Notes under the pieces: model-generated
Told to the model about the DNA's origin: nothing
The model's database searches: none
Seen by the model: only the letters and a program-made list of their open reading frames with translations
From: Pestalotiopsis fici W106-1
Taxonomy: Eukaryota; Ascomycota; Sordariomycetes; Amphisphaeriales; Sporocadaceae
Reading direction: 5' to 3'
Length of the DNA stretch: 64,000 nt
NCBI RefSeq assembly: GCF_000516985.1
Contig: NW_006917097.1
Coordinates: 62,001 to 126,000, forward strand
In this document: in pieces, positions 47,801-59,934 of the stretch
How positions within the stretch are numbered: the stretch's first letter is position 1
How the letters are laid out: each line of letters opens with the position of its first letter
Position numbers and translations under genes: made by a program

Positions 47801-49671
47801 CTACAAATAAATCCATAATTAACGATTAACCGGACTTACCCGGGAACAAATCCAATATAAATAATAAATCCAATATAAATTCCGAATCCATAAATATTAA
47901 TAATACCTTTTCGATTATTCCGAATAAATCGAATATTAAGGTAATTTTTCCGAAATTTACGGATTCCGAACGAAATAAATTCGTTAAATACAACAAATTA
48001 TTCGCCGATATTTCGTATTATTTAATTATTAAAAATTTAGGCTATACGGAACCGAAAACTATAAAATAGGCGCTAAAAAGCCCTAAAAAAAATAAATAAA
48101 TTTAGGCTATATACGCTAAATTACGGTAATTAATTTAAAAAAAGACTTTTTAAGCTATCGATCGAAATAAAGTCCAAAAAGCCGGTAAAATCCTATTATC
48201 CGTAAAATAGGTATTTAAAAGGAAAACCGATAAAAACGGAAATATCAATAAATACAAAGCTAAATTAGTTATACGTAAATTCGAATAATAATATAAAATC
48301 GATTATTTCGAAACGTTCGCTACAAAAATAAAATTTATTACTTAAAGGCTTTTATTAGCTTTAATAGCCTATTACGATTAAAAAATCGAATAAATCGATA
48401 TAATCGGTACCTTCTTAAACGGGGAATTATACAAAAAAGTATATATTACCCCTATAAACGGATTATCCGAATTCCTTTCCAAAAACCCGGAATTAAATAA
48501 TTTCGGTTAAAAAAACGACGACTCCTAGGTAATCCAGCTTAAAAAAGCCTTATACGGTCTTAAATAAAATCTACGCTAATAGCAAATTACGCTAAAAAAT
48601 AGCCTAAAAAAGCTTGGATTTAATCCACTTATTTTAGACAAATCAGCTTATTATAATAAAAAATCTAATATCTTTATTATAACTTACGTAAATAATTTCC
48701 TAATTTTTAGCCTTAATTTACGTAAAATCAACCAATTAAAACAGGATATTTCGAAAAAATTCGAAATAAAAGATCTAAGACTAATCTCTTATTTTTTCGG
48801 TATACAAATTAAAAAAAATCGAAAAAATAAAACAATTCGTATAAACCAGGCAATTTACCTTAAAAAATTACTAAAAATCAACGGATTTTCCGATATAAAA
48901 CCGGCTAATATACTACTTAGCCCTAGATTCCTAAAATCGTTATATACGTCAAAAAATAAAAACAACGAAAAACCGGCTTCAAAAGAATTTATCCACTTAT
49001 ATCAGCATTTATTAAATAGATTAATATATGCTATAATCCAAACCAGGCCCGACTTAGCTTACCCTATAGCATATCTAGCCAAATATATACAAAACCTATC
49101 GAAAACCACGATAAAAAGGGTAAAAAAAGTATTTAATTATTTAAAATCCTATTACCACCTTAGAATTACCTTTAACGGGAAAATAAAACCCGGATTAATA
49201 AATTATTCCGATACCGATTTTGCTAATAATTACGAAACCCGTAAATCAACGTCCGATTATTTATTTACTTTAAATAACGGGCCGATAAATTAAAAATCGA
49301 AACGGCAATTTACGATTTCTTTATCAACCACCAAAGCCGAATTCAACGAATTAAAACAAACTACCCGTAAAACAATATAATTAAAAAATCTCCTTACAAA
49401 AATCGGAATTAATATAAATACCGTATTAATTAAAAAAAATAATACAAAGGCTATAAATTTAATATATAATCCGGAATATTACTAACGTACTAAATATATT
49501 ATTATACAGTATTTTTATATACGGCAAAAAATTAAAAATAAAAATATTCGAATTAAATATATTTTAACTAACGATATACCAGCAAATAGCCTTACAAAGC
49601 CACTTCCTAAAGATAAATTTCAAAAATTTATCAAATTATTAAACTTAACCGATACTATTTAACAAAAGGAA

Positions 49672-50300
49672 TATTACACGGATATTAATATAGCATCGTA
49701 TAATGCATAAAATTAGCTTTATAACGCATATCATATCGTTATAATAGCTATAAAACCTATCGAAATATCGTTAAATAACGATATATAGGAAATTAATAAA
49801 ACTTACCCTATACTAACCTATAATTAATATAATACCACTTACAGCCATTATTCACAATACTATATAATCAACAAATTATTATAATTAACTATTATAGCCA
49901 CTATAGCCACTAAAACCCACTAAAATCCAATAAAACGTTCCACTAAATCCAACCCTACTAAATATAGCCAGTGCACCTAGCCACAATAATCCCAAAATTA
50001 CAAGGTAACCTACACCATAAAAATCCATAAATTTCGATAATTTCTTCGATTATAAATCAACCTTATTACTAATTAACTTAATTATAAATCCAATTTATTA
50101 GTAATATATTCTAAAATATTCTTATTAATTAATTTTATAGGTATAAAAGGTAGTTATTCCTCCGTAATTAGTTATTCTTTCCTTAAGCTTCAATAAATCA
50201 ATTATACAGCCTTATAACTACTCTTACGGCCTAATTCTACGAATCATACGAACGCTTCCCTGTGCCTAAATTTATAATCCACCAATCATACCTTAGAACA
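49672..50300 (+). repeat. Right LTR of the inner copia element
   Basis: 629 bp, starts (mutated) TATTACACGG and ends CCTTAGAACA. It differs from the left LTR mostly by C/T and G/A transitions. Confidence 0.92.
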
Positions 50301-50305
50301 ATAGC
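50301..50305. repeat. Target-site duplication ATAGC (right) of the inner element
   Basis: Matches 44160-44164. Confidence 0.9.
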
Positions 50306-50789
50306 GAAATAAACCGCTTAAGGACGGTCGATTAATATCGTTAACAAAATATTAAATTCGAACCGTTTATTCCGGGGAATTTAAATTAAAATTATAAGGC
50401 AAAACGGGTAAATAATATAATTATGCGTAAAATACGCGCGATGCGATTTTCCGGAAATTTACTACCTTAGTTATAAAAATATATTATAGCTATTACGACG
50501 TATTTATATAATCGGACGCCGAAATTATATAATACCAAAAAAAGGCCGCGAAAAATAACCTTAATTAAAGTATTACGGCGATATATTTAGGAAAATAAAA
50601 TCTCCGGATTAAAATTATTTTAAATTATTTATTTTCGGAAATATAAATATAAATATTTCGTTATAAAAAAAACCACTAATATATTAAATAAGCGAAATAA
50701 ATTATCGTTTAAAATGTATATTAAATATTTAATAAAATATAATACCTCGAATATATATTTCGTTTAAATACTAGCGAAAAAAAAGGTAT

Positions 50790-50989
50790 TGTTACGGCAC
50801 CAACGGACAAGAATGGGCTTTGCCATGTATACCCTATGGTTTAGTATTGATCTAAAGACGAGGAGCTTTAAGGTACTCCTCGGCTACGGAACAGTTTTAT
50901 TAATAGCTACGGATAAGCCGGTGGGGGACGGGCCCGTGGCCCGTGCAGCCAGGCTGGCCAGCACGGACCACTTAGCGTGGACCGTCACA
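50790..50989. mobile_element. Young solo LTR or small terminal-repeat element inserted in the outer element
   Basis: A 200-bp island of normal GC content in very AT-rich DNA. It starts TGTTACGG and ends CCGTCACA (TG...CA with near-inverted termini) and is flanked by GGTAT at 50785-50789 and 50990-50994. That is the signature of a solo LTR; a small non-autonomous element with a 5-bp duplication is the alternative. It shows no RIP, so it arrived after the surrounding DNA was mutated, or is too short or too unique to be targeted. The 71-codon frame across it is not considered a gene. Confidence 0.85.
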
Positions 50990-52859
50990 GGTATTCCGGG
51001 TTAAAAACGTAATTTTCGATAAATTATAAATTTACCGGAAAGATTTGCTAAATTTTAGGGAATTTTTAAAAGCCGAGCTCGACGAATTCCTAAAATTCGT
51101 AAAGGTATAAAACCAAAAGGTAATTAATATAAAAAAAATCGAGGAATAAGCGGATTTAAAAGCGGTATAGCGTTTAACCATTAGCGACCTTACCGAAAAA
51201 AATATAATTAAAAAACCGAAAAAAACTAATAATAATATTTTTAAAATTAATTAATAATATTAAATACCTTTAATTACGCTATTAAAGCCTGGTAATTTAG
51301 ATTTAGTTAATTTTAATATATTTTTAAGCCCGATTAAAAATAAAAAGGTAAAGGAATTTAAAGCTATTTTTTTAATAATATCGTTAAATATATTTTTATC
51401 CGAGCCGGAGAATAATAGTATTAATTTAGCGATTTTAGATAAAATATAATAGTAATATACGGATAGGTTTTTCGATTTTAGGAAAAAAAAAATCGTAATA
51501 GCTTAGTAAAAAGCTTTCTTTAAAAAAGCTAAAAATAAGCCGAGCCTACGAATTACGGATATCCTAAAATTACCGAAAACCTATAAAAATTTAAAGTAAT
51601 ACCTATTTAAAAATGCTTTTCGGTAAATTATAAACGATTATATACGTTAGCATATAAAAAAATTTAAATCGTAATTAAAACACTTAAAGCAAATAGCTAT
51701 AAAGCATTAAATAATTTATAGTATATAGGTATTTATTTATAAAGATAATAATAAAATCCTTACTAAGCTAAAAGCTAGGCTTATAATATATAAGAATTAA
51801 TAATATATTAGCGATTTATTAACGCGTATTATAATTTTTGCAATTATATTATTATAGATATTATTAGCAATAACGGTTTAATTTAACCTAAAAACGTATT
51901 AAATAAACGTAATAAATGCGTTTATATAGGCGGATATCGATAAAAAAATATATATAAAATTTCTTTTTAGGTTCGAATAACTTAAAAAGGTATTACGTTT
52001 AAAAAAAGCCTTATATAGCCTTCGGAAATCCTTATTTATATAATAATAAACGTTTATTAAAGCATTAATAAATTTCGGTTTTATAAAAGTTTTATAAAAG
52101 CTATATATTATAATAAAAAAGGGTATTATTATTTTTTTTACGTAAATAATATAATTTTTTGCTATTAACGGGCGTATTAGCAAAAATTTAGTAATATTAA
52201 AGCCGTTTTTTATTTAAAATTTAAATTAAAAGAAAAAAAAAATTAAAATAATTCCTAGGCATAAATATTTCCCGCGACCGAATAGCAAAAAAGCTATAGC
52301 TTTTATAAAAATTATATATCGAAAAGGTTATAGCGAATTTTAAATTCGATAAAGAATTAAAACGAATAAATATCCCGATATTTAGGGAATTATTTTTATT
52401 CGAAAATAAAGCCGATATAAAATCCTAATTATTATACTAATTTAAAATTAGGTCGATTTTATATATAGCTATTTTAATTCGGCCGGATATAATATTCGCA
52501 GCAGCTAGGCTTTTTAAATTTAATTTAAACCTATTATTATAATATTATTAAGTTACGGATTAAATAATTAGCTATTTATATTCGATAAAATAGCTAAATA
52601 TTTAATATAAATTTTTAAAAAATAAAACGAAGGCATTTATTTACGCAAACGATGCTTTATTTGCAAATAATATTTTAAATAAGAAAAATAGCTAAAGTTA
52701 TATAATAACTTTATTCGGAAGGCCGATTATATAACGAGCTAATAAATAAAATATTATAACTATTTTATTTATTAAAGCCGAATTTTTAGCTTTATTATAA
52801 ACGGCAAAAAAAAATATCTACTTTTTTAAGCTAATAAAATCTTTAGGCTTAAAATTTAA

Positions 52860-55240
52860 TAAATAATTTATTATTATTTATAATAATAAATAAATTATTC
52901 GATTTTTTATTAAAAAAGCTGCGAAATTATAAATAAAACTTAAGTATATAAATATTTATATTTATTAGCTAAGGCAGGAGGTTTAATAAAGCTATATAGA
53001 AATTTATTAAATAAAAACCAATTAAATAATAGCTAATAAGCTTATAAAAGCCCTGCTTAGGCAGAAATTCGAATAATTTAAAAGCTTAATTAATTTTATA
53101 AATATTATAATTTTAATTATTAACGGCGGACGGAAAATGCCTTAGCCGGTATTTATTAATAACTTTATAAAAAAAATAATTTATATTAAAAAGTTAGGAA
53201 AACCGTAAAAACCTAGGTTTCTTATAATAGCGGTACCTAAAAAAGATTAGCGACCTTATTAGGACTATTTATACTAATAAATTTAAATTAGCTATTTATA
53301 ATTATTATGTTAATATTTAAAAATAAGCAAAATATTAATATAAATTATTATAAAAATTATAAAGGTTTAGTAAAATTTTAAATTTTAAAATTATAAAAAT
53401 ATATTAAAAGCATTATAAAAGGTTTATAGGTAATTTACTAATAAATATTTTTTAAAAATTTTCGGGAATATTTTATATTTTTTAAAGGCTAGACCTCCCG
53501 CGATATATATTAATAATATAATAATAAAAACTAAATAAATATATATTTACGAACCGCGAAAGCCCGGCGACGCAGCGGCGACTTATTAATAAAGCATTTT
53601 TTACCTAACGTTTAAAACCGAGGGTAAAGGTTTAAATTTCTTTAGGAAAACCATTATTTCCATTATTTTTTTTATTAAAATCTACGGCTAAAGCATTTTA
53701 ATTTTAGTAAAAAATTAATAAGTGGTTCGAAATAAGGTCGAAGCTATATCGAAAAAAATTATTTATTATTTTTTAATACGAAATATAAAATTCCTAAAAT
53801 TTGTTAAAAAAGCCGGCAAAATTACTAAAAATAAAACGGTAAAGCTTATTCGAAGCCTTTACAGCTTTATAAAAAAAGCGAATTTCCGAAGCGAAATAAC
53901 TAATATAATTAGCTTAAATTTCGTAAATTATTAGCAAAATAACAGCGGCCGCCTAATAATCTAATTTATTAAATTTAACGATTTTATAAGCGGGAAAACT
54001 TTTACGATTTTTTTTTTATTATATAACGCGTTTTAGCTAATTTTAGGTATTACGGAATACGTTTTTAAATCGTAAATAGTTAATAAATAGCTTATAAATA
54101 CGGGAAATTTTAAAATTTATAAATATTTTGCTAAAAAAATGCTTATATATATTTGCAAAACGGGCTTTAATAATTTTTGCGGTACGGGCAGGCTATAAAA
54201 AATTAGCAGCTAATTCGAAATAAAATCGCAGTTATTATAAATTTAAATATAAGCCTTTTTAAAAATTTAATAACTTTTGCATTTATCGGAGTTTTCGGCT
54301 AAAATTCGGATTAGCTAATAATTCGCGGGTATACCGCTAATATATCGAAAATAATTCGAAAATATTTACTTTTAAAATCGTAATAATAAGGCCAAATTTC
54401 GGGAGGCTTTTAGTTTTTTATATAATAAAAGTAATAATAATAAAAAATCCTTTAAGCTATAGCGAATTAGCTTTAAACCACTAATAACCTATTTAAAAAA
54501 AAAAACTTATAAAAAGGATTTTTACCGTTATTAAAAAAGGCCGGCATTATAGCGGTAACGGGAAAACGCGTTAAAAATTAGGCTATAAACACTTATTAGC
54601 TATTTATTTATAAAGCATTTATTATATAGAAATTTACCGGAAATATAATTAAAAAGAAATACTAAAATATTTAAATAAAAATTTAAAAAAAATTATATAT
54701 TAGCAATATTACAAAATCGCGCTTATTTCGCGGGGACCTAAAAAAATAAAAAATAAATATAACAAAAAACCAACGGCGAAGCCGAAATTAACAAAATTAA
54801 CGGTATCGACGATAAAGGCATCGTAGGAGTAATATTATAATAATAAATAATAATAAAAGGGTAGATTTACGATTCGGGAAAGTTAATAAAAAAAAAGAAA
54901 AAAAAAAACGGGAAATCCGGGATTTAAGGGGTTATTTATATTTATAATTATTAGCTATTAGGTAATTATTTTACGGCGCTAAATAATTATTTTATTTTTT
55001 GGCTAATTATTTTATTTTATAGCTTAGGTATAAGCCTAAAACGGGAATAATAATAGGCGCGGCGTTTATATTTTAAATTATTTTACGGAGCTTAAGGGAA
55101 TTACGGCCTATTTGCTACTTAATTAAAAAAGAACTAAAAGCATTTAAAAAAACGGTTTTAATGCCGAAAAAGCTTTTTATTTCCCCGGAATATATTATAA
55201 TAAAATAATTTAGCATAATTAAATTTATATTAAAAAGGTA
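52860..55240. other. Unassigned AT-rich interior of the outer element, 3' of RNase H
   Basis: About 2.4 kb of RIP-degraded sequence between the RNase H remnant and the right LTR. It could be an extra open reading frame of the element, a further nested insertion, or captured host DNA. A short lysine-rich frame at 53722-53934 survives. I could not find terminal repeats inside it by eye. Confidence 0.5.
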
Positions 55241-55414
55241 TATTAAATTATAGCATTACGGGGAAATATTAGCTGCTATATAGCTAATAAAAACCTTATA
55301 TAATAGGAATACCACAAAACCTTTTAAAAATAGCCCTTTATATAGATCATTAAGTTATATTAATATATATGCATCGACCCCCTATCTATTCTGCAGCTAC
55401 CTGACTGTTAAACA
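55241..55414 (+). repeat. Right LTR of the outer copia element
   Basis: 174 bp, begins (mutated) TATTAAATTATAG and ends CTGTTAAACA. Its inner end is RIP-mutated and its outer 40 bp are preserved, the mirror image of the left LTR. Confidence 0.92.
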
Positions 55415-55419
55415 CAAGC
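55415..55419. repeat. Target-site duplication CAAGC (right) of the outer element
   Basis: Matches 41696-41700. Confidence 0.92.
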
Positions 55420-55616
55420 TGCTCTCCCGGTAGTATAGCAGGGCGGCGAGGATGACGCCTTTCTTGCAGGAGACTTGAACTATGTGTCAAAATGTAGGAA
55501 TAAGTGGAGCGCTTCTCCACACATGTATATATCTTTGACCATCCAGCCTCTGTTGGATGTAAACAACTCAACTAATACATCAACTATTACCCATACCTAT
55601 CATATCTTTTCACACT

Positions 55617-55913
55617 ATGTACAGTACCTTTTCCCTTGCCGTGGGAGGTGTGGGACTAAGCAGCGTTGCTCATGCATCCGAAAAGGTACATACTTGCTTT
55701 GTATATTGCCTACGCGTCAATTATGTCCACGAAAGTCGAAAAAGTCCCTACATACTGGGAGAACCGCCTCACACTCCTTATTGTTGCTATGATTCGCGGG
55801 GCAACCAGATGTGGAGTACTTCGCACCTATCACGCCCCGAGCCATTCTGCATGTGCTGTTGGCGGGACCAGCAAGGTTACATCCACAAAGGCGCATTCCG
55901 TAGCTCTTGGTAA
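55617..55913 (+). CDS. Possible small Cys-rich secreted protein
   Basis: A 98-codon frame that starts MYSTFSLAVGGVGLSSVAHA, which looks like a signal peptide with cleavage after AHA, followed by a region with seven cysteines including two CC pairs. Upstream DNA has a TATATA stretch and a CA/CT-rich leader typical of fungal genes. A GT at the end of the signal-peptide part could equally be an intron donor, in which case the rest of this frame is not the product. No family is recognised. It begins 198 bp from the transposon end. Confidence 0.3.
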   Translation: MYSTFSLAVGGVGLSSVAHASEKVHTCFVYCLRVNYVHESRKSPYILGEPPHTPYCCYDSRGNQMWSTSHLSRPEPFCMCCWRDQQGYIHKGAFRSSW

Positions 55914-56250
55914 GGCTGCGTCGATAGCAAAACCACGGCAGCAATCTGACGTGAGCGAGAGCAATTACAAATTACTGAAATACGAGTTGCATACTCCGTA
56001 GATGATAAAGGAAGCGCTGAGTAAAGGTATTCTCCTTGGTGCTACTTTGTAATAGCCGGCGCAGCATAGCCAACCCAACATCCGCACAGGAAGGATGTTG
56101 GTGCAGGTTTGATGCATGCAGAATTCCCTTGTGCGGTTAATGAGTCCGATTCGTAGTAACAGAAGTCTAGAACTGCGTTGAGCTGTTGGGTTACCTCCGA
56201 TTTGATCTTTTCAGGGACCCGACCTTGACGCCGCTACCAGGTAATTCCTG

Positions 56251-56268
56251 TTTTTTTTTTTTTTTTTT
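56251..56268. repeat. Poly-T tract of 18 T
   Basis: Homopolymer in intergenic DNA; no nearby Pol III gene was recognised. Confidence 0.85.
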
Positions 56269-58268
56269 GGGTTAGGGGTTGGGGGCTGGGGGATCCCAGC
56301 TGCTTCTCCGTGTATTATGTCGATGACCGAGACCTGACATGCGGCTCCTCCGCCGCTTGCCTGATCTGCCTGCCGCGCTTCGGTTCCTTCGCGGTCGGCA
56401 TAAATGCTAGGTTAGGGGATAATGATCGAGAGTATCCGCCCTATATTACAGGGAATACATATACCGTCGGTAATTATTTCTGCATTGCCTAAGGATATAT
56501 GTGGTCATTTCATCCAGTCTTAAATTTGCAGTAAACAGCACATTTCGTATGCCTTACCCCTCCATTTCGGCAAAACACGTAAAGATTTACATATCTGATT
56601 AGACCAGCTTGATAGGGCATGTATGTCAGCGGATCTATGTGTTGGACCTAGCCCTTTCCTGAGTATCCGAAAGCGCAGGTGGCTGCCAGCACCAACATGC
56701 AATGCTCCCGAAGCGTACGTGACAAGTCGAAAGCGACCAGGAGGGTACGAATCACCAACGTCTTCATGTTGTGCCACATTGTTCTCGATGGGCAAGGTCT
56801 TTACTGGGCTTACTGGGCTGCTGCGTTGTGTTTTCATACGGCTGATATATTGTCTTGTGTGAACATGGGAAGATGCTTGACAGTATTGCACTAACCTATG
56901 TACTTAGTTAGTACCCACTGCAGATCACCTGCTCAGGCATATTAGAGAGCTCTTTAGGACATCTCTTTTGTAGATCGGTAGGGTTCACTCGACTTCTTTT
57001 TAACGCTCCCTCAATCTACTTTTCCCCCTCATATCTTGGCTTAGGTTAGAGGTAGATTGCCATAATGCCCATCCTGTTTTTCGTTTGCAATGGATCGACC
57101 CCGAACAGTACCACTGTTCTCGGCATTGCTCGGTCACCCTGCCGAATTATGATGCAGTGATGCTTCGTATTCGCCCAAATGCGTATGGCTGAATCCTGCA
57201 GCCCAGGCTAGCCTGAAATGTGCATATACCTGTCACTTTGGCAGAAAATGGCCCGGACGCCACCCGCACTTAGTTCCCGTGGATATGATGGCCCTATTGC
57301 CCCGGTGTCCTGTACAATAATCCTTGGTTTTTTTTTTTTCTTTTTTTCCGAAAATTAGGGGCTACGTATGCCGATTAGATAATTGTCGCTAGTATAAAGT
57401 AGCCCTTTAGCCCAAATTGTGGGTGCCAATCGAACGTCCTATATCGTGCTGTGTACAGGTCCAGCGGGTATTCCTACGTACAATAGCACATATATTTGTT
57501 GAAATGTGTGTGTATAGTGACTTTGGTATCAAGGCTACCTTACGTACTATGCTAGGCATAAGGGTTACTTGTACCCATAGCCGAGTAATCCCTGTACCGG
57601 CCTGAGCGGGGCTGGTGGGGTGGGGGACGGACGGCTGCATGTGCGCTCATGTCGGTGTGTACTAACCTACCTAGTAGGTAGTTTCCCCCCAAAGTCGATT
57701 CTTTCGACCCTCTGGACCCTGTATCGCTTCTTACTGCACGCCACCCTCAGAACAATTGGACGGCATCTTCTTCTGCGTTCAAACACAGGAAAACGAATTT
57801 CCCATTCAATATAAAAAATCTGGTCTGTATAAATTATAGGCCCCATGGAAGACATACAGACTCTTGACGTACAAAACGATGCCAGCAAACATTCACTGCG
57901 CGAGATTGCTCCTTCATAAGTCCCGTACAGACTACCACAGTCTGTACTCACGAGATGTACAGAGTACATAATGACCAAGAATACCAAGAATAATAGTACT
58001 AGGTCAGGATAGATGATCCAAGCAGCAGCCCTCTCCCGGCCGTGTCAGATCATGGATAATGCATGAGAGGTCCCCATTCACCAGGGGTCCCGGGGAACAG
58101 CTGGGACCACCCGAATAAGCCTGCACCTCGTTAAAACCAACAACCGGCCAACATAGATTAATACGTTACACAATTGACATCCATACTGCATCAGTCCAGG
58201 CTTCAATACACAATACCCCCGTCCCACGCCATTGAACTCCCACGGCATGTAGCATTACCAGCAGGTCC

Positions 58269-58279
58269 TCGGTAGCCGG
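58269..58279. promoter_or_regulatory. TCGG-TAG-CCGG (putative regulator site), GliI-like promoter
   Basis: One mismatch from the palindrome, 173 bp upstream of the ATG of the GliI-like gene. Confidence 0.5.
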
Positions 58280-58451
58280 GTCATATCCACGGCAAACCAA
58301 CCATCTTGCAGCAACGCAGGCATCGTCGAGATGGGTTTTCACACAAGGACTATAAGAAGATGGCAAGCATAGATGACCCGAAATATATCCTCTTGGTATC
58401 TAGATAGCCATAACTAGGGTCACCCATCCGCCGGATAAAGCGCCAGCCATC

Positions 58452-59900
58452 ATGCAGGGCTACGGACTTTCAGCACGAGGTGCTGCTAATGTTGACGCTG
58501 TCTGGCCACGCATCAGCAAGGCTGCCACGGAGCGAGAGCATGCTGAGCAACCGTGTATCGATCTAGCCACCTCAGAGAACTGGCTGATCCGAAAGGAGCT
58601 CATTGATTTCTACAAGAAGGCCGTACAGGATGGTTTAAGTGATAGAGTATGTATCGTGGGCCCGGCAGCTTTCTAGTTCATGATCTAACAAGAGAAAAGC
58701 ACCTCTCGTACCAGAACGGGTTGGCGGGGGATACCGATCTTCTAGAGGCTCTCGTGGGGTTCTTCAACTCGTACTTTCGCCCATGCATCCCGGTGACACA
58801 GGAGCATCTTTCCACTGCCCCAGGGTCGACATTCTGCCTCGATTCCCTGCTGTACAACACGTGCGAGGCAGGAGACGGTCTTCTTATTCTTACACCGTGC
58901 TGGAGTATGTAGCACCAGAGCAAGCCTAGCCGACAAGTGGTGTCTGGAGGACTAACACGCTGTTTCTCGATAGGTGGATTTGACTGGCTGGTGAGCGTCA
59001 AGTCAGGCGTGCAACCCGTGTTCGTCACTTTGAACAACCTTGAGGGTGCCCTAACGTTGGAGGTGATTCCAGCACTAGAAGCCGCCTTCTCATCCTCCCC
59101 CCATCCGGTAAAGGCTCTTCTATTCACAAACCCGAACAATCCCATTGGCCAGTGCTATCCGGTGGAGGTTATTAAGGATGTCATCAGGTTTTGCAACCAG
59201 AGGAAGATCCACCTCATTTCAGATGAGATTTACGCCTTATCTAGCTTCCAGAATCCTGAATTAAAGGACCCCACGCCTTTCGTGTCAATCTTGGAACTCG
59301 ACATCAAAGCTTTGGGGTGTGATCCATCACGTGTTCATATGATATGGAGCACTAGCAAAGATCTTGGCTCCAGCGGTATGCGGATGGTATGTTTACTAGG
59401 AACCCCTTCGCTCATGTGGAAATCCTCTAAACTAGCGCCAGGGCTGTTGTGTTACCCAGAAAAACCGCCCACTAGCTACGGGGCTGGCATTGACGTCAAC
59501 TACACAAATGTCGTGCCTCACAGCTATTGCAACCGCCAGCCTACTAAAATCGCCCGAGCTCCCACGGCTGCTAGAGCTGAATTCCCAACGCCTCGCCGAT
59601 GCGTATCAGCGCACTACTGCCATTCTCAAGAGCCATGGCCTTCCATATATACCGGTCAACCATGGCCCGTTTGTGTTCTTCCGCATAGATCCCAATGCAC
59701 AGACGTCGGAAGAGGAGGCAAAAATCATCCAGAAATGTAAACAGGCCGGCGTTACAGTGTCCGCAGGTCGAAGCTATCATTTGCCGGAGGCGGCCAAGGG
59801 CTGGGCGAGAATGAACTTTGCCATTGCACCCGGCGTTTTGGATGAGGCTCTGGGTCGGTTTTGTAGTGGTCTAGAATGTAGAGAACTCAATTCTAGTTGA
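58452..59900 (+). CDS. PLP-dependent C-S lyase / ACC synthase-like aminotransferase (GliI-like)
   Basis: Exons 58452-58646, 58700-58904, 58974-59386 and 59442-59900 join to 423 codons plus stop. Fold-type I aminotransferase motifs are all present: IDLATSENWLI near the start, the substrate loop YQNGLAGDTDLLEAL, FTNPNNPIGQC, the ISDEIYA Asp/Tyr, and the PLP lysine in STSKDLGSSGMRM (Lys near residue 262). ACC-synthase-like enzymes of ETP clusters (GliI, SirI) cleave the C-S bonds of the cysteinyl conjugate to release the dithiol. The frame and all splice sites look sound despite the transposon block 3 kb upstream. It converges on the second MFS gene. Confidence 0.92.
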
Positions 59901-59934
59901 GAATGTAGCAAAGTAGGGAGTACAATAAATGAGG

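Larger units (their letters stand above)
44165..50300 (+). mobile_element. Inner Ty1/copia LTR retrotransposon nested in the outer element, RIP-degraded
   Basis: Two 629-bp LTRs (counting without the N run) and an ATAGC duplication delimit it. The plus-strand interior shows decayed copia pol: an integrase zinc/GKFTRNQPY-type stretch near 46,870, ALYGLK near 48,550, a YVxxFLIF motif (from YVDD) near 48,690, and QTRPDLAYPIAYLA near 49,040. Stops are frequent. A purine tract AACAAAAGGAA precedes the right LTR. Mutations are of RIP type but lighter than in the outer element. Confidence 0.92.
41701..55414 (+). mobile_element. Outer Ty1/copia LTR retrotransposon, RIP-degraded, with nested insertions
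   Basis: Bounded by 174-bp LTRs and a CAAGC duplication. The plus-strand interior still shows pol fragments in copia order despite many stops: a protease/GAG-pre-integrase stretch like VLYVPGF..LISL near 43,450-43,500, a WHxRxGH-like piece near 43,760, then (beyond the nested insertions) an IxRPDIxFAAxRL block near 52,470-52,510 and an RNase H-like DA-FANNIL segment near 52,650. Integrase-before-reverse-transcriptase order defines copia. Base composition is extremely AT-rich with TA over-represented, CA/TG scarce and CG persisting, the mark of RIP. About 2.4 kb lies between RNase H and the right LTR, more than a copia element needs. The element separates the regulator from the GliI-like gene. 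Confidence 0.9.
55420..58451. other. Region between transposon block and GliI-like gene
   Basis: 3 kb of non-RIP-mutated DNA. It holds an 18-T run (56251-56268), a T-rich tract (57328-57347), a possible small gene at 55617-55913, and the GliI-like promoter with a regulator site at 58269. No further gene is supported. Confidence 0.55.

Noticed and set aside
50789..51004. 71-codon frame over the GC-normal island as a host gene
   Set aside because: The frame coincides with a 200-bp element bounded by terminal motifs and a GGTAT duplication; better explained as a solo LTR.
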